Below are positions 1 to 7,940 of a DNA stretch of 64,000 bases, one piece after another; the stretch's first letter is position 1; each line of letters starts with the position of its first letter. This DNA comes from VAZQ01 sp963840535 (GTDB lineage: Bacteria; Pseudomonadota; Alphaproteobacteria; Rhizobiales; Xanthobacteraceae), in the NCBI GenBank assembly GCA_963840535.1, contig CAWIZJ010000011.1, forward strand, positions 62,001 to 126,000, read 5' to 3'. The notes beneath the pieces are model-generated. The model saw only the letters and a list, made by a program, of their open reading frames with translations. It did not search any database and was not told the origin of the DNA. Both the position numbers and the translations under genes were made by a program.

Positions 1-1615
1 GCAGTCCGGTCAGATTGTCGTGCACCGCGTCGTGCAGAAGCCGCTCCTCCGCATTCTTGAATTCGGTGACGTCGGTGAGCGTCCCGACCAGACGCACCAC
101 CTCGCCGTCCGATCCGACCACCGGCCGTGCCTTGAGCGCGAACCAGAGATAGTGGCCGTCCGGAGTACGCAGCCGGAAGTCCTGCGTGAGGCGGCCGCGG
201 CGCTGCTCGAGCACGCTGTCGAGCACGGCGCGGAAACGGTCGCGGTCGAGCGGGTGCAGGACGTCGAGCCAGCGCGCCGCCGGCCCTTCGAGCGAGCCGC
301 GTTTGAGCCCGAGCAACGCCTCGGTCTCCGGGCTGGTGTAGACCTTGTCGGACGAGACATCCCAGTCCCAGATCATGTCACCGGCGCCGGTGAGCGCGAG
401 CGCACGGCGCTCGACGTCGGATACGATGCCGGTGGTTACGCCGCCGGCAAAGGCGTGCTGCATGACGGTGAAGCCGATCAGCATCACGATCAGGACCAAG
501 CCGCCCAGCAGCGCCGGGCCGACGATGTCGTTGGTGAGAAACCCCATCACCGCCATTGCCGACGCCGTTACCCACACCAGCAACAGCAGCCAGGTCGGGA
601 TCAGCAGGACGGCGCGGTCGAAGCCGAAGAACGACAGATAGACGACCAGGCCGAAGCCCAGCACCGCGACCGCCAGCAGCGAGATACGCGCAATGCCCGC
701 GGCGATCGGCGGCTCGTAGAGCGCGAGTGCCACCAGCGCGGCGAGGAAGGCGAGCCAGCCGAGCGTGATGTGGGCGTAACGCACGTGCCAGCGATTGAGA
801 TTGAGATAGGCGAACAAGAACACCACCAGGGTGGCGGCCAGGATCGCCTCGCTCGCCGCCCGCCAGATCTGCTCCGTATCAGCCGACAGTGCGAACACCC
901 TGCCCCAGAATCCGAAGTCGAGGCCGATATAGACGAGGACCGCCCATCCGAGCGCGGCGGCGGCAGGGAACATGATCGAGCCCTTGACCACGAACAGGAT
1001 GGTCAGGAACAGCGCCAGCAATCCTGCGATCCCGATCACGATGCCGTGGTAGAGCGTGATGCTGTTGACCTTGTCCTTGTAGGCTTCCGGTTCCCACAGA
1101 TAGAGCTGGTTGAGCTTGTCCGTGCGCAGCTCGAGGACGTAGGTCATCACGCTGCCGGGATCGAGCGTGATGCGGAAGATGTCGGCGGTTGCGCTGTCCT
1201 GGCGGTCCGGGCGCTCGCCGCTCGACGTGATGCTGGCGACCCGCGAGCGGCCGAGATCGGGCCAGAACACGCCGGAGCCGACCATACGATAGTGCGGCAC
1301 GACGATGAGGCGCTCGATCTGCTCGTTGCCGGTATTGGAGAGCGCGAACACCGCCCAGTGGGTGTTGCCCTCCCGCGCGCGCACGTCCATGCGCCGGATG
1401 ATGCCGTCGGCGCCGGGCGCCGCCGTGACCAGGATGCGATCGCCCTCGGTACGATGGCGCTCGGCGGCGTCGGTGAGGTCGACGGCCGCGGCCTCGCTAC
1501 GGACGTTGACCGCCTCGATCGCGCGTGCAGGCGAGGGGCCGGCCAAGACCAGGGCCAGCACCATCGCCGTCACCCGGGCACCGACGAGATGCAACCGACG
1601 TCCCTCCAGCTCCAC
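1..1615 (-). CDS. Membrane sensor with PAS and start of GGDEF domain (partial)
   Basis: The reading frame runs off the left edge, so the C-terminus is missing. Reading from a GTG at 1615 (GGAGG upstream), the protein has a signal peptide ending near PSPARA, an extracytoplasmic domain of about 170 residues, and roughly seven hydrophobic helices between about 1060 and 430. A PAS domain follows (WDWDVSSDKVY, then RLRTPDGHYLW). The last visible residues, LLHDAVHDNLTGL, are the usual entry into a diguanylate cyclase GGDEF domain, so a GGDEF and perhaps an EAL domain lie outside. The order (extracellular domain, seven helices, PAS, GGDEF) fits a 7TMR-DISM-like c-di-GMP signalling protein at the inner membrane; the ligand is unknown. 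An internal ATG at 1564 would remove part of the signal peptide. Confidence 0.8.
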   Translation of the reverse strand, partial: MELEGRRLHLVGARVTAMVLALVLAGPSPARAIEAVNVRSEAAAVDLTDAAERHRTEGDRILVTAAPGADGIIRRMDVRAREGNTHWAVFALSNTGNEQIERLIVVPHYRMVGSGVFWPDLGRSRVASITSSGERPDRQDSATADIFRITLDPGSVMTYVLELRTDKLNQLYLWEPEAYKDKVNSITLYHGIVIGIAGLLALFLTILFVVKGSIMFPAAAALGWAVLVYIGLDFGFWGRVFALSADTEQIWRAASEAILAATLVVFLFAYLNLNRWHVRYAHITLGWLAFLAALVALALYEPPIAAGIARISLLAVAVLGFGLVVYLSFFGFDRAVLLIPTWLLLLVWVTASAMAVMGFLTNDIVGPALLGGLVLIVMLIGFTVMQHAFAGGVTTGIVSDVERRALALTGAGDMIWDWDVSSDKVYTSPETEALLGLKRGSLEGPAARWLDVLHPLDRDRFRAVLDSVLEQRRGRLTQDFRLRTPDGHYLWFALKARPVVGSDGEVVRLVGTLTDVTEFKNAEERLLHDAVHDNLTGL

Positions 1616-1842
1616 CCCAGTCGACCCCTCCGCCGAGCTTCGCCGGACTGACGCAATTCCGCGAGCGTGCCGAAGCTAGCCAACTTTAAGTCGATTTCGC
1701 GGCCCGGGCGATCCGAGACGGTCCGCAAAGCGCTGGAAATGACTACCTGAGCAGAGGAGAAAGGGCAAGAAATTCAAATGATTAACAGCGCGTCGGGCAG
1801 GCGTTGGTCGCTGTCCCGCACACGCACGACGCAACCCGAGCC

Positions 1843-2841
1843 TCAGAGCGCGAGCACGATCTTGCCGATATGGGCGCTCGCCTCCATGCGGGCGTGGGCA
1901 GCGGACGCCTGTGCCAGCGGGAAGGTGCTGTCGATCAAGGGACGCACCTTGCCGGCGGCGACGAGCGGCAGCACCCGCTCCCCAACGGCATGCGCGATCG
2001 CACCCTTGTCGGGGACCGATCGGGCGCGCAACGTAGATCCCGTGTGGGTCAGCCGCTTGAGCATGATGCGGCGGAAATCGACGGTCGCCTTCGGGCTGCC
2101 CTGGAAGGCGATTTGCACGACGCGGCCGTCGACAGCTGCCGCCTCGTAGTTGCGTTCGATATAGTCGCCGCCGACCATGTCGAGAATGACATCGGCGCCC
2201 TTGCCACCGGTCGCCGACTTGGTCGCAGCGACGAAATCCTCGGTTCTGTAATTGACGGCGAGGTCGGCGCCGAGCTTGCGGCAGGCGGCGCACTTCTGTT
2301 CCGAGCCCGCGGTGGTGATCACGCGCGCGCCGAACGCCTTGGCGAGTTGAATTGCGACAGTACCGATACCCGAGGAGCCGCCGTGCACCAGGAGCGTTTC
2401 GCCGGACTTCAGGGCGCCGCGCTCGAAGGCGTTGTGCCAGACCGTCAGGAACGTCTCGGGAATGGCGGCTGCCTCGGCCATCGTCAGTCCGGCCGGTATC
2501 CGGAGCGTATGGCTCTCGTGCGCCGGACAATATTCGGCGTAACCGCCCCCGACCACCAATGCCATCACCTCATCGCCGAGCTTCCAGCGCCGTGCGCCGG
2601 CACCGAGTGCGACCACCTCGCCGGCGATCTCGAGGCCGGGGATATCGGTGGTACCCGCGGGCGGCGGATAGAGCCCGAGGCGCTGCATCACGTCGGGCCG
2701 GTTGACCCCGGCGGCGGCGACCTTCACCAGGACCTCGCCTTCTCCCGGTTGCGGCAGCGGCCGCTGCTCCGGCACCAGCATCTCGGGGCCGCCGGGGGCG
2801 CGGATCTCAATTACGGTCATGTGGTCGGGGAGTGCCGGCAT
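1843..2841 (-). CDS. NAD(P)H:quinone oxidoreductase, zinc-free MDR family
   Basis: 332 residues, typical length for the PIG3/Qor branch of the medium-chain dehydrogenase/reductase superfamily. The N-terminal GroES-like domain carries AAAGVNRPDVMQRLG and GLEIAGEVVALG. The Rossmann domain begins at LLVHGGSSGIGTVAIQLAK, the NADPH-binding glycine motif of this family. The Cys/His/Glu zinc-site residues of true alcohol dehydrogenases are absent, so NADPH-dependent quinone or enone reduction is likely, though the substrate cannot be read from sequence. It is transcribed divergently from the DUF1192 gene 105 bases away. A second ATG at 2820 (MTVIEIRAPGG) is an equally plausible start. Confidence 0.9.
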   Translation of the reverse strand: MPALPDHMTVIEIRAPGGPEMLVPEQRPLPQPGEGEVLVKVAAAGVNRPDVMQRLGLYPPPAGTTDIPGLEIAGEVVALGAGARRWKLGDEVMALVVGGGYAEYCPAHESHTLRIPAGLTMAEAAAIPETFLTVWHNAFERGALKSGETLLVHGGSSGIGTVAIQLAKAFGARVITTAGSEQKCAACRKLGADLAVNYRTEDFVAATKSATGGKGADVILDMVGGDYIERNYEAAAVDGRVVQIAFQGSPKATVDFRRIMLKRLTHTGSTLRARSVPDKGAIAHAVGERVLPLVAAGKVRPLIDSTFPLAQASAAHARMEASAHIGKIVLAL

Positions 2842-2946
2842 CGGGCCACCTCGTATTATTTCCTCAGCTATGGTTTAGGGGCAGGCCGGGCCTGTGACAA
2901 CGACGGCATTCCCCGCTATTTTCAACGGGTTGTTGTGGAGGCAACG

Positions 2947-3141
2947 ATGCCGGCGATGGACGAGGAAGACCGCCCCAAGAAGAAGATCGTGCATGAGATC
3001 GGGCAGGATCTGGCGCTGCTGTCGGTCGAGGAGCTGACCGAGCGGATCGCCGTTCTGCGCGAGGAGATCGGTCGGCTCGAGCTCGCGGTTGCCGGCAAGC
3101 AGGCCTCACGCAACGTCGCAGATCGGTTTTTCAAGAAATAG
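2947..3141 (+). CDS. DUF1192 family small protein
   Basis: 64-residue acidic and basic protein, matching the short DUF1192 proteins of alphaproteobacteria: a charged N-terminus (DEEDRPKKK) followed by an amphipathic helical stretch (LSVEELTERIAVLREEIGRLE), probably a short coiled coil, and the closing ADRFFKK. GTGGAGG sits six bases before the ATG at 2947; a second in-frame ATG lies at 2956. Function is unknown. Its position upstream of the small RNA and rcdA matches a conserved Hyphomicrobiales order, which supports it as a real gene despite its size. Confidence 0.85.
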   Translation: MPAMDEEDRPKKKIVHEIGQDLALLSVEELTERIAVLREEIGRLELAVAGKQASRNVADRFFKK

Positions 3142-3195
3142 CCGTCGGAATCGGCAGCTACCCGGCTCCAGATTCCGACAAGAAAGTTAAAACTC

Positions 3196-3210
3196 TTAAG
3201 ATCTTGTTAA
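3196..3210 (+). promoter_or_regulatory. Full CtrA-binding box (TTAA-N7-TTAA)
   Basis: TTAA at 3196-3199 and TTAA at 3207-3210 are separated by exactly seven bases, the consensus of the alphaproteobacterial cell-cycle regulator CtrA. A further TTAA half-site lies at 3187-3190. The box is about 15-25 bases upstream of the likely 5' end of the small RNA and 350 bases upstream of rcdA. CtrA control of either transcript is inferred. Confidence 0.6.
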
Positions 3211-3224
3211 GCTTTCTCGATCAT

Positions 3225-3327
3225 TACTGGGACCGTCCATCTTCTGGACATTGAGTGGCTCCTGTCCACTCTGTTTGACGCCTCCCTGTTAGAACTTCGA
3301 GCCGCCGGCAACGGCGGCTCTTTTTTC
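3225..3327 (+). ncRNA. Small RNA with anti-Shine-Dalgarno loops, likely mmgR (suhB-motif) family
   Basis: Between DUF1192 and rcdA lies a compact structured segment ending in a perfect intrinsic terminator. Hairpin 1: GTCCA (3235-3239) pairs with TGGAC (3245-3249). Hairpin 2: GAGTGG (3253-3258) pairs with CCACTC (3266-3271), exposing CTCCT in the loop. A second unpaired pyrimidine motif, CCTCCC (3281-3286), precedes the terminator. CUCCU/CCUCCC loops that can pair with ribosome-binding sites are typical of the alphaproteobacterial small-RNA families that include mmgR (Rfam motif first named suhB). From memory, the mmgR gene of rhizobia has this same genomic position. The 5' end is estimated; the 3' end is fixed by the terminator. 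Confidence 0.7.
3299..3326 (+). terminator. Intrinsic terminator of the small RNA
   Basis: Nine-base perfect stem, GAGCCGCCG (3299-3307) with CGGCGGCTC (3312-3320), a GCAA tetraloop, and six T residues directly after (3321-3326). It ends the small RNA and separates it from rcdA. Confidence 0.9.
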
Positions 3328-3560
3328 AGGCGAAGGCCCATATAGGCGGCCGATCGATCGCAACACCGCCGCGCGTTACCGCCGGGTCGTTCGCCATGCC
3401 CCGATAGCGTGTCCTCGCGGCAACTATGTTCGAAGCTTTGCTGGACGGGTGCTGGACATGTGCTCGTGCGCTGCGCGATGTTTCGGCTCGCCAGCGTGGT
3501 ACATTCGGTGCTCGCCATTGCTGGCAAAGTGCGCGAGCGTTTTGTGGCGTGAGACGCGAT

Positions 3561-4067
3561 ATGTCCGAGAAGTCGGTCAACGGGGCCGTTTCCTTCGGCG
3601 AGAGGCTTGCGAACTCGCAGGTTTTCGCGGACCTCTTCCGCGATGGCATGGCGCTGGTCGAGGAAACCGCTGCCTATCTCGACGGTCCCGGGCGACTGGA
3701 ATCGAAGAAGCTGGAGCGTAATGGTGCGCTCGCCTATGCCACCGAGAGCATGCGGCTCACCACGCGCTTGATGCAGCTGGCGTCCTGGCTTCTCCTTCAC
3801 CGCTCCGTCAAGGAGGGCGAGATGTCGCTGGCGCAAGCCAGCAAGGAGAAGGCCAAGGTCAAGCTTGCCGTCGGCGAGCACAACGACGAGCAGAATCTCA
3901 AGCTGCTGCCGGAGCGACTGCGTGTCCTGATTCAGCGCTCCAAGGCTCTGCAAAGCGCGGTGCGCCGGGTCGATGCGTCCATCCACGCGCCGCCCGTACG
4001 TGCCGACCGCGGCAATCCGGTCGAGCATCAGCTCGGCCTGCTCAAAGCCGCCTTCGAGCAGGACTGA
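3561..4067 (+). CDS. rcdA: DUF1465 family protein, RcdA-type ClpXP adaptor
   Basis: 168 residues starting at MSEKSVNGAVSFGERL, nearly all helical. It matches the DUF1465 family, which contains Caulobacter RcdA, an adaptor that helps deliver the cell-cycle regulator CtrA to the ClpXP protease. Conserved-looking parts are FRDGMALVEETAAYLDGPGR and LTTRLMQLASWLLLHRSV. The upstream region carries a CtrA box, which would make a feedback loop if RcdA helps degrade CtrA here. It is convergent with rpmE (40-base gap). Family membership is clear; the adaptor role is inferred from Caulobacter. Confidence 0.8.
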   Translation: MSEKSVNGAVSFGERLANSQVFADLFRDGMALVEETAAYLDGPGRLESKKLERNGALAYATESMRLTTRLMQLASWLLLHRSVKEGEMSLAQASKEKAKVKLAVGEHNDEQNLKLLPERLRVLIQRSKALQSAVRRVDASIHAPPVRADRGNPVEHQLGLLKAAFEQD

Positions 4068-4106
4068 GGTCAGCTGGACAGGAACGACTGCACCCGGATC
4101 CAAGCA

Positions 4107-4334
4107 CTATTTCTTGAGACCCAAACCTGCGAACTTCTTCTGGAAACGTGAAAGGCGTCCGCCACGATCGACGAGTTGCTGCTGCCCGCCGGTCCAGGCC
4201 GGATGCGACTTCGGATCGATGTCGAGGCGCATCGTATCGCCCGGCTTGCCCCAGGTGGTGCGGGTAGCGAATTCGGTGCCGTCGGTCATCACCACTTTGA
4301 TGGTGTGGTAGTCGGGATGGGTATCGGGCTTCAT
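4107..4334 (-). CDS. rpmE: 50S ribosomal protein L31
   Basis: 75 residues beginning MKPDTHPDYHTIKVVMTDGT, the standard alphaproteobacterial L31 opening, and ending FQKKFAGLGLKK. It has SHPAWTGGQQQLVD and RLSRFQKKF and lacks the CxxC zinc ribbon of C+ L31 paralogues, so it is the zinc-independent form. It is a peripheral large-subunit protein at the 30S-50S bridge. It is divergent from the ABC exporter and convergent with rcdA, as in related genomes. Confidence 0.95.
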   Translation of the reverse strand: MKPDTHPDYHTIKVVMTDGTEFATRTTWGKPGDTMRLDIDPKSHPAWTGGQQQLVDRGGRLSRFQKKFAGLGLKK

Positions 4335-4414
4335 GGCATTGGATCCTGCACGCCTCGGGCGCGCGTGGCTGAAAGTCGCGGCTCTATAGCGCAGGCCCAT
4401 ACGGGAAACAAGCC

Positions 4415-4459
4415 GTGCCACGTCTGCCTGTGCCACGTCTGCTTGTGCGACGTCTGCCG
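4415..4459. repeat. Three-copy 15-base tandem repeat
   Basis: GTGCCACGTCTGCCT at 4415-4429 is followed by near-identical copies at 4430-4444 and 4445-4459 (one to two mismatches each). It lies in the intergenic region between rpmE and the ABC exporter, upstream of the rpmE start, and so could vary in copy number and alter that promoter region. Confidence 0.75.
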
Positions 4460-4582
4460 TGCCGCTGCTGCGATTGCCAACCAGCCCGCCGCCGGGGCAT
4501 TGTCGCGCCGGCTTCGGCTCGAGTTCGAGTTTTGCAGCTCGAGGATGACGTGGGATGAACATCGCCGAGCGAGACGTCGTGC

Positions 4583-6380
4583 GTGCCTCCGGGACCGAGG
4601 TCGAACCGGCGACCGGCTCGGCTGAATCGGCCGACCGGCGGTGCCGGGCTGCGGCCGCTGTTGTCGCTCAAGCCCTATCTCCTGCGGTATCGCGGACAAG
4701 CGCTCTCGGCGCTGATTGCGCTCCTGGTCGCAGCGGTCACCACCCTGGTGGTGCCGATCGCAATCCGACGCATGATCGACTTCGGCTTCTCGCGCGAGAG
4801 CACGAGCCTCATCGACAGCTATTTTGCGGTGTTGATCGGGGTCGTGGCCGTGCTCGCTCTGGCCAGCGCGGCGCGCTTCTACCTCGTCACCACGCTGGGA
4901 GAGCGCATCGTCGCCGATCTGCGCGAGCAGGTGTTCGCGCCATCTGATCTCCCTTTCGCCCGCCTTCTTCGATCGCGCCAAGAGCGGTGAGCTGATCTCT
5001 CGGCTCACCGCCGATACCACCCAGATCAAGGCCGCGGTGGGCGCCTCGATCTCGATCGCATTGCGCAACCTGGTGCTGTTCGTCGGCGCCGCCGTCATGA
5101 TGGTGTTCACGAGCCCCCGCCTTTCCGCCTTCGTGCTCGCTGTCATCCCGGTGATCGTCCTGCCGCTGTACGGCTTTGGTCGCTCGGTGCGGCGGCGCTC
5201 GCGTGTCGCGCAGGACACGCTGGCCGACGCCACCGCCTATGCCTCCGAGCTGATCGGCGCGGTGCGGGTGGTGCAAGCCTCGACCAACGAGAAGGTCGCA
5301 GCCAGCCGGTTCGGTGCCGCCGTCGAACGGGCGTTCGTGGCGGCGCGCGATTCGATCCGGGCGCGGGCGGTACTGACTGCGATCGCCATCTTTCTGGTGT
5401 TCGCGAGCGTGGTCGTGGTGCTCTGGGTCGGCGCCCAGGACGTTCTCGACGGGCGCATCAGCGCTGGAAGGCTCTCCCAATTCGTGCTCTATGCGGTGTT
5501 CGCCGCCGCCGGGCTCGGTCAGCTTGCGGAAGTCTGGGGCGAGGTTTCCCAGGCGTCCGGCGCGGCCGAGCGGCTGTTCGAGATCCTCGAGGTGCGGCCG
5601 GCGATCGTACCGCCGGTGCGGCCGGTGATGCTCCCGCAGCCGCCGCGCGGCGAGGTCAGGTTCACCGATGTTCGCTTCGCCTATCCGACGCGGCCGTCGA
5701 CCGCGGCGCTCGACGATGTCTCGTTCGCGGTGCGAGGAGGCGAGAAGCTCGCCATCGTCGGCCCGTCGGGCGCCGGCAAGAGCACGGTTTTCCATCTCAT
5801 CCTGCGGTTCTATGATCCCACGTCCGGCGTGATCGAGGTCGACGGGGTAGCGTTGCCTGATGTTGATCCGCTGGCGCTGCGCCGGCGCATCGCCTTGGTG
5901 CCGCAGGATGCAGTCGTGCTGGCCGCCAGCGTGCGGGAGAATATCCGCTTCGGCCGTCCCGATGCCAGCGACCTCGAGGTCGAGCGAGCTGCCGGGCTCG
6001 CGCACGCGCTCGAATTCATCGACCGGCTGCCGCGGCGGTTCGATACGCCGGTCGGCGAGCGCGGGGTCACCCTGTCGGGCGGTCAGCGCCAGCGCATCGC
6101 CATTGCACGCGCGATCCTGCGTCAAGCCCCGTTGCTCCTGCTCGACGAGGCGACATCGTCGCTCGATGCGGAAAGCGAGACCCTGGTGCAGTCCGCGCTC
6201 GAGCACCTGATGGCGGAGCGCACGACGGTTGTCATCGCGCACCGGCTCGCGACCGTGTTGTCGTGCGATCGCATCCTGGTGATGGAAGCCGGCCGCATCG
6301 TCGAGGAAGGTACGCACCAGAAGCTCGTCGCCGCCGGCGGGCTCTACGCTCGTCTCGCCAGGCTGCAATTCCAGGCCTGA
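4583..6380 (+). CDS. ABC exporter, fused membrane and ATPase half-transporter (frameshifted)
   Basis: Type I exporter of about 600 residues. The membrane domain starts at LLSLKPYLLRYRGQ and continues through about six helices. The ATPase domain has Walker A GPSGAGKST (about 5760-5786), signature LSGGQRQR (about 6076) and Walker B LLLLDEATSSLD (about 6130-6165). The reading frame breaks at 4938-4941: after ADLREQVFA, the expected LISLSPAFFDRAKSGELISRL continues one frame over, consistent with one extra C in GCGCC. Downstream everything is intact. The start is uncertain; the GTG at 4583 is in frame with the first half, while an ATG at 4555 is in another frame. It resembles MsbA/ATM-like lipid or multidrug exporters; the substrate is unknown. 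It is a single-base consensus error or a recent pseudogene. Confidence 0.8.
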
Positions 6381-6386
6381 CCTTTT

Positions 6387-6842
6387 TCAAGGCCTCCAGC
6401 TCATCTTGTGGACGGGCGCGCCCGAGCGCCAGTTGATCGCCTCGCCGGAAACGGCGAAGCCGTGCTTCTCGTAGAAGCGAATGGCGCGAGCATTGTCCTT
6501 GTTGACGTGCACGTCGAGCCCATGGGGCGAGATCCGCTTGGCCTCCGCGATGAGAGCGGAGGCGACGCCTATGCCCCACGCCTCCGGTGCCACCACGATC
6601 TGATCGAGGTCGAAGGTGGCTGGATCGACGGTCACGAAGCCCACCATCTTTCCGTCCGCCTCCGCGACCGTGATCGTCACCCTCGGCACGAGCTCGTCGC
6701 GCCAGCGTTGTCGCCACCAGTCGAGGCGCGCAGCGAAATCGATCTCGGGATAGGCGAGCTGCCAGGTGCGCCGCCACAGCTCGATCGCCGCGTCCTCGTC
6801 GGCGGTCGCGTAGGAGCGCAGGGTAGGAGATCCGCTAGCCAT
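6387..6842 (-). CDS. GNAT family N-acetyltransferase
   Basis: 151 residues from MASGSPTLRSYATADEDAAIELW. The fold is that of GCN5-related acetyltransferases: the acetyl-CoA pyrophosphate loop is VVAPEAWGIGVASALIAEAK (Q/R-x-x-G-x-G/A motif), followed by LDVHVNKDNARAIRFYEKHGF, the typical C-terminal alpha/beta segment. The acceptor substrate cannot be deduced. An ATG at 6896 would add 18 poorly conserved residues, so the inner start is preferred. It sits 51 bases from the OmpA-domain gene and may be the last gene of that minus-strand operon. Confidence 0.85.
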   Translation of the reverse strand: MASGSPTLRSYATADEDAAIELWRRTWQLAYPEIDFAARLDWWRQRWRDELVPRVTITVAEADGKMVGFVTVDPATFDLDQIVVAPEAWGIGVASALIAEAKRISPHGLDVHVNKDNARAIRFYEKHGFAVSGEAINWRSGAPVHKMSWRP

Positions 6843-6892
6843 CGAACCGGCCCTTCGCGCGTGCCAGGGAGAAGCGGCGTCGCTCCCCCGCG

Positions 6893-7921
6893 TCACCGCT
6901 CCGTCAGCTTCAGCTCGATGCGTCGGTTGCGGGTAAAGGCCTCGTCGGTCCGCTCGGTATCGATCGGTTGAAACTCGCCGAAGCCGGCGGCGACCAGCCG
7001 CTGCGGGGAGACACCTCTGCCGACGAGATACTGCACCACCGATATCGCGCGTCCCGCCGAGAGCTCCCAGTTGTTCTTGAATTGTGGGCTGTTGATCGGT
7101 CGAACGTCGGTATGGCCGTCGACCCGCAGCACCCAGGCGATCTCACCCGGGATGCGTCGGTCGAGCTCGAGCAGCGCACTGGCGAGCTTGTCGAGCTCGG
7201 CCCGGCCCTCGGCCTTGTCGAGGGTGGCCTTGCCGCTGTCGAAGAACACTTCCGATTGGAACACAAAGCGATCGCCGACGATCCGGATGTCGGGCCGATT
7301 GCCGAGGATGGCCCGCAGGCGCCCGAAAAAGTCGGACCGGTAGCGCGAGAGCTCCTGTACTCGCTGGGCGAGGGCGACATTCAGCCGTTGGCCGAGCTCG
7401 GCGATGCGCGCCTGGGAGTCCTTGTCCTTCTTTTCCGTGGCGTCGAGTGCCGCTTCGAGCGCGCCGAGCTGGCGACGCAGCGCCGCGATCTGCTGGTTGA
7501 GCACCTCGACCTGTGCCAATGCGCGCGCACTCAGCCGTTTCTCGGCGTCGAGCTGACCGCCGAGCTCGGTGAGCCTGCCCTGCGCGCCGGCCGCCCCGCT
7601 GCCGATGCCGTCGTAAAGACCCTTGTAGCGGTCGCGCTCGCCTTCCGTGGCGGCCAGGCTCGAATGCAGCGCAGCCAGCTGCTCCTCCAGGCTGACCTTG
7701 CCGGTCTTTTCCAGCGACAGCAGCTCGGTCAATTGAGCGATCTGGGCAGTGAGGCGGGAGAGTGCGGTGTCCTTCCCGGTCACTTCCTGCGTCAGATAGA
7801 ACTGCACGACCACGAATACGGTGAGCAGGAAAACGATGCCCAGGACGAGCGTCGACAGGGCGTCGACGAATCCGGGCCAGTAGTTCATACCGCCGTCGCG
7901 GCGTGCGCGTGCAATGGCCAT
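6893..7921 (-). CDS. MotB-like peptidoglycan-binding protein with coiled coil
   Basis: 342 residues. A short cytoplasmic N-terminus leads into one membrane helix (about 18-42) with an aspartate, as in the proton-carrying Asp of MotB (PGFVDALSTLVLG). A periplasmic coiled coil of about 130 residues follows, then a C-terminal OmpA/MotB domain with DGHTDVRPIN and NWELSAGRAISVVQYL, which bind diaminopimelate in peptidoglycan. The partner MotA-like gene ends 19 bases upstream in the same direction, so the two probably form a proton-driven stator-type complex. No flagellar genes are nearby; a role in the envelope rather than motility is inferred. Confidence 0.85.
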   Translation of the reverse strand: MAIARARRDGGMNYWPGFVDALSTLVLGIVFLLTVFVVVQFYLTQEVTGKDTALSRLTAQIAQLTELLSLEKTGKVSLEEQLAALHSSLAATEGERDRYKGLYDGIGSGAAGAQGRLTELGGQLDAEKRLSARALAQVEVLNQQIAALRRQLGALEAALDATEKKDKDSQARIAELGQRLNVALAQRVQELSRYRSDFFGRLRAILGNRPDIRIVGDRFVFQSEVFFDSGKATLDKAEGRAELDKLASALLELDRRIPGEIAWVLRVDGHTDVRPINSPQFKNNWELSAGRAISVVQYLVGRGVSPQRLVAAGFGEFQPIDTERTDEAFTRNRRIELKLTER

Positions 7922-7940
7922 CGGGTCCTACCAGGGGCTC

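Noticed and set aside
4415..4459. Tandem repeat as part of a coding region.
   Set aside because: It lies upstream of the rpmE start; the longer rpmE frame that includes it (to 4562) has no family support.
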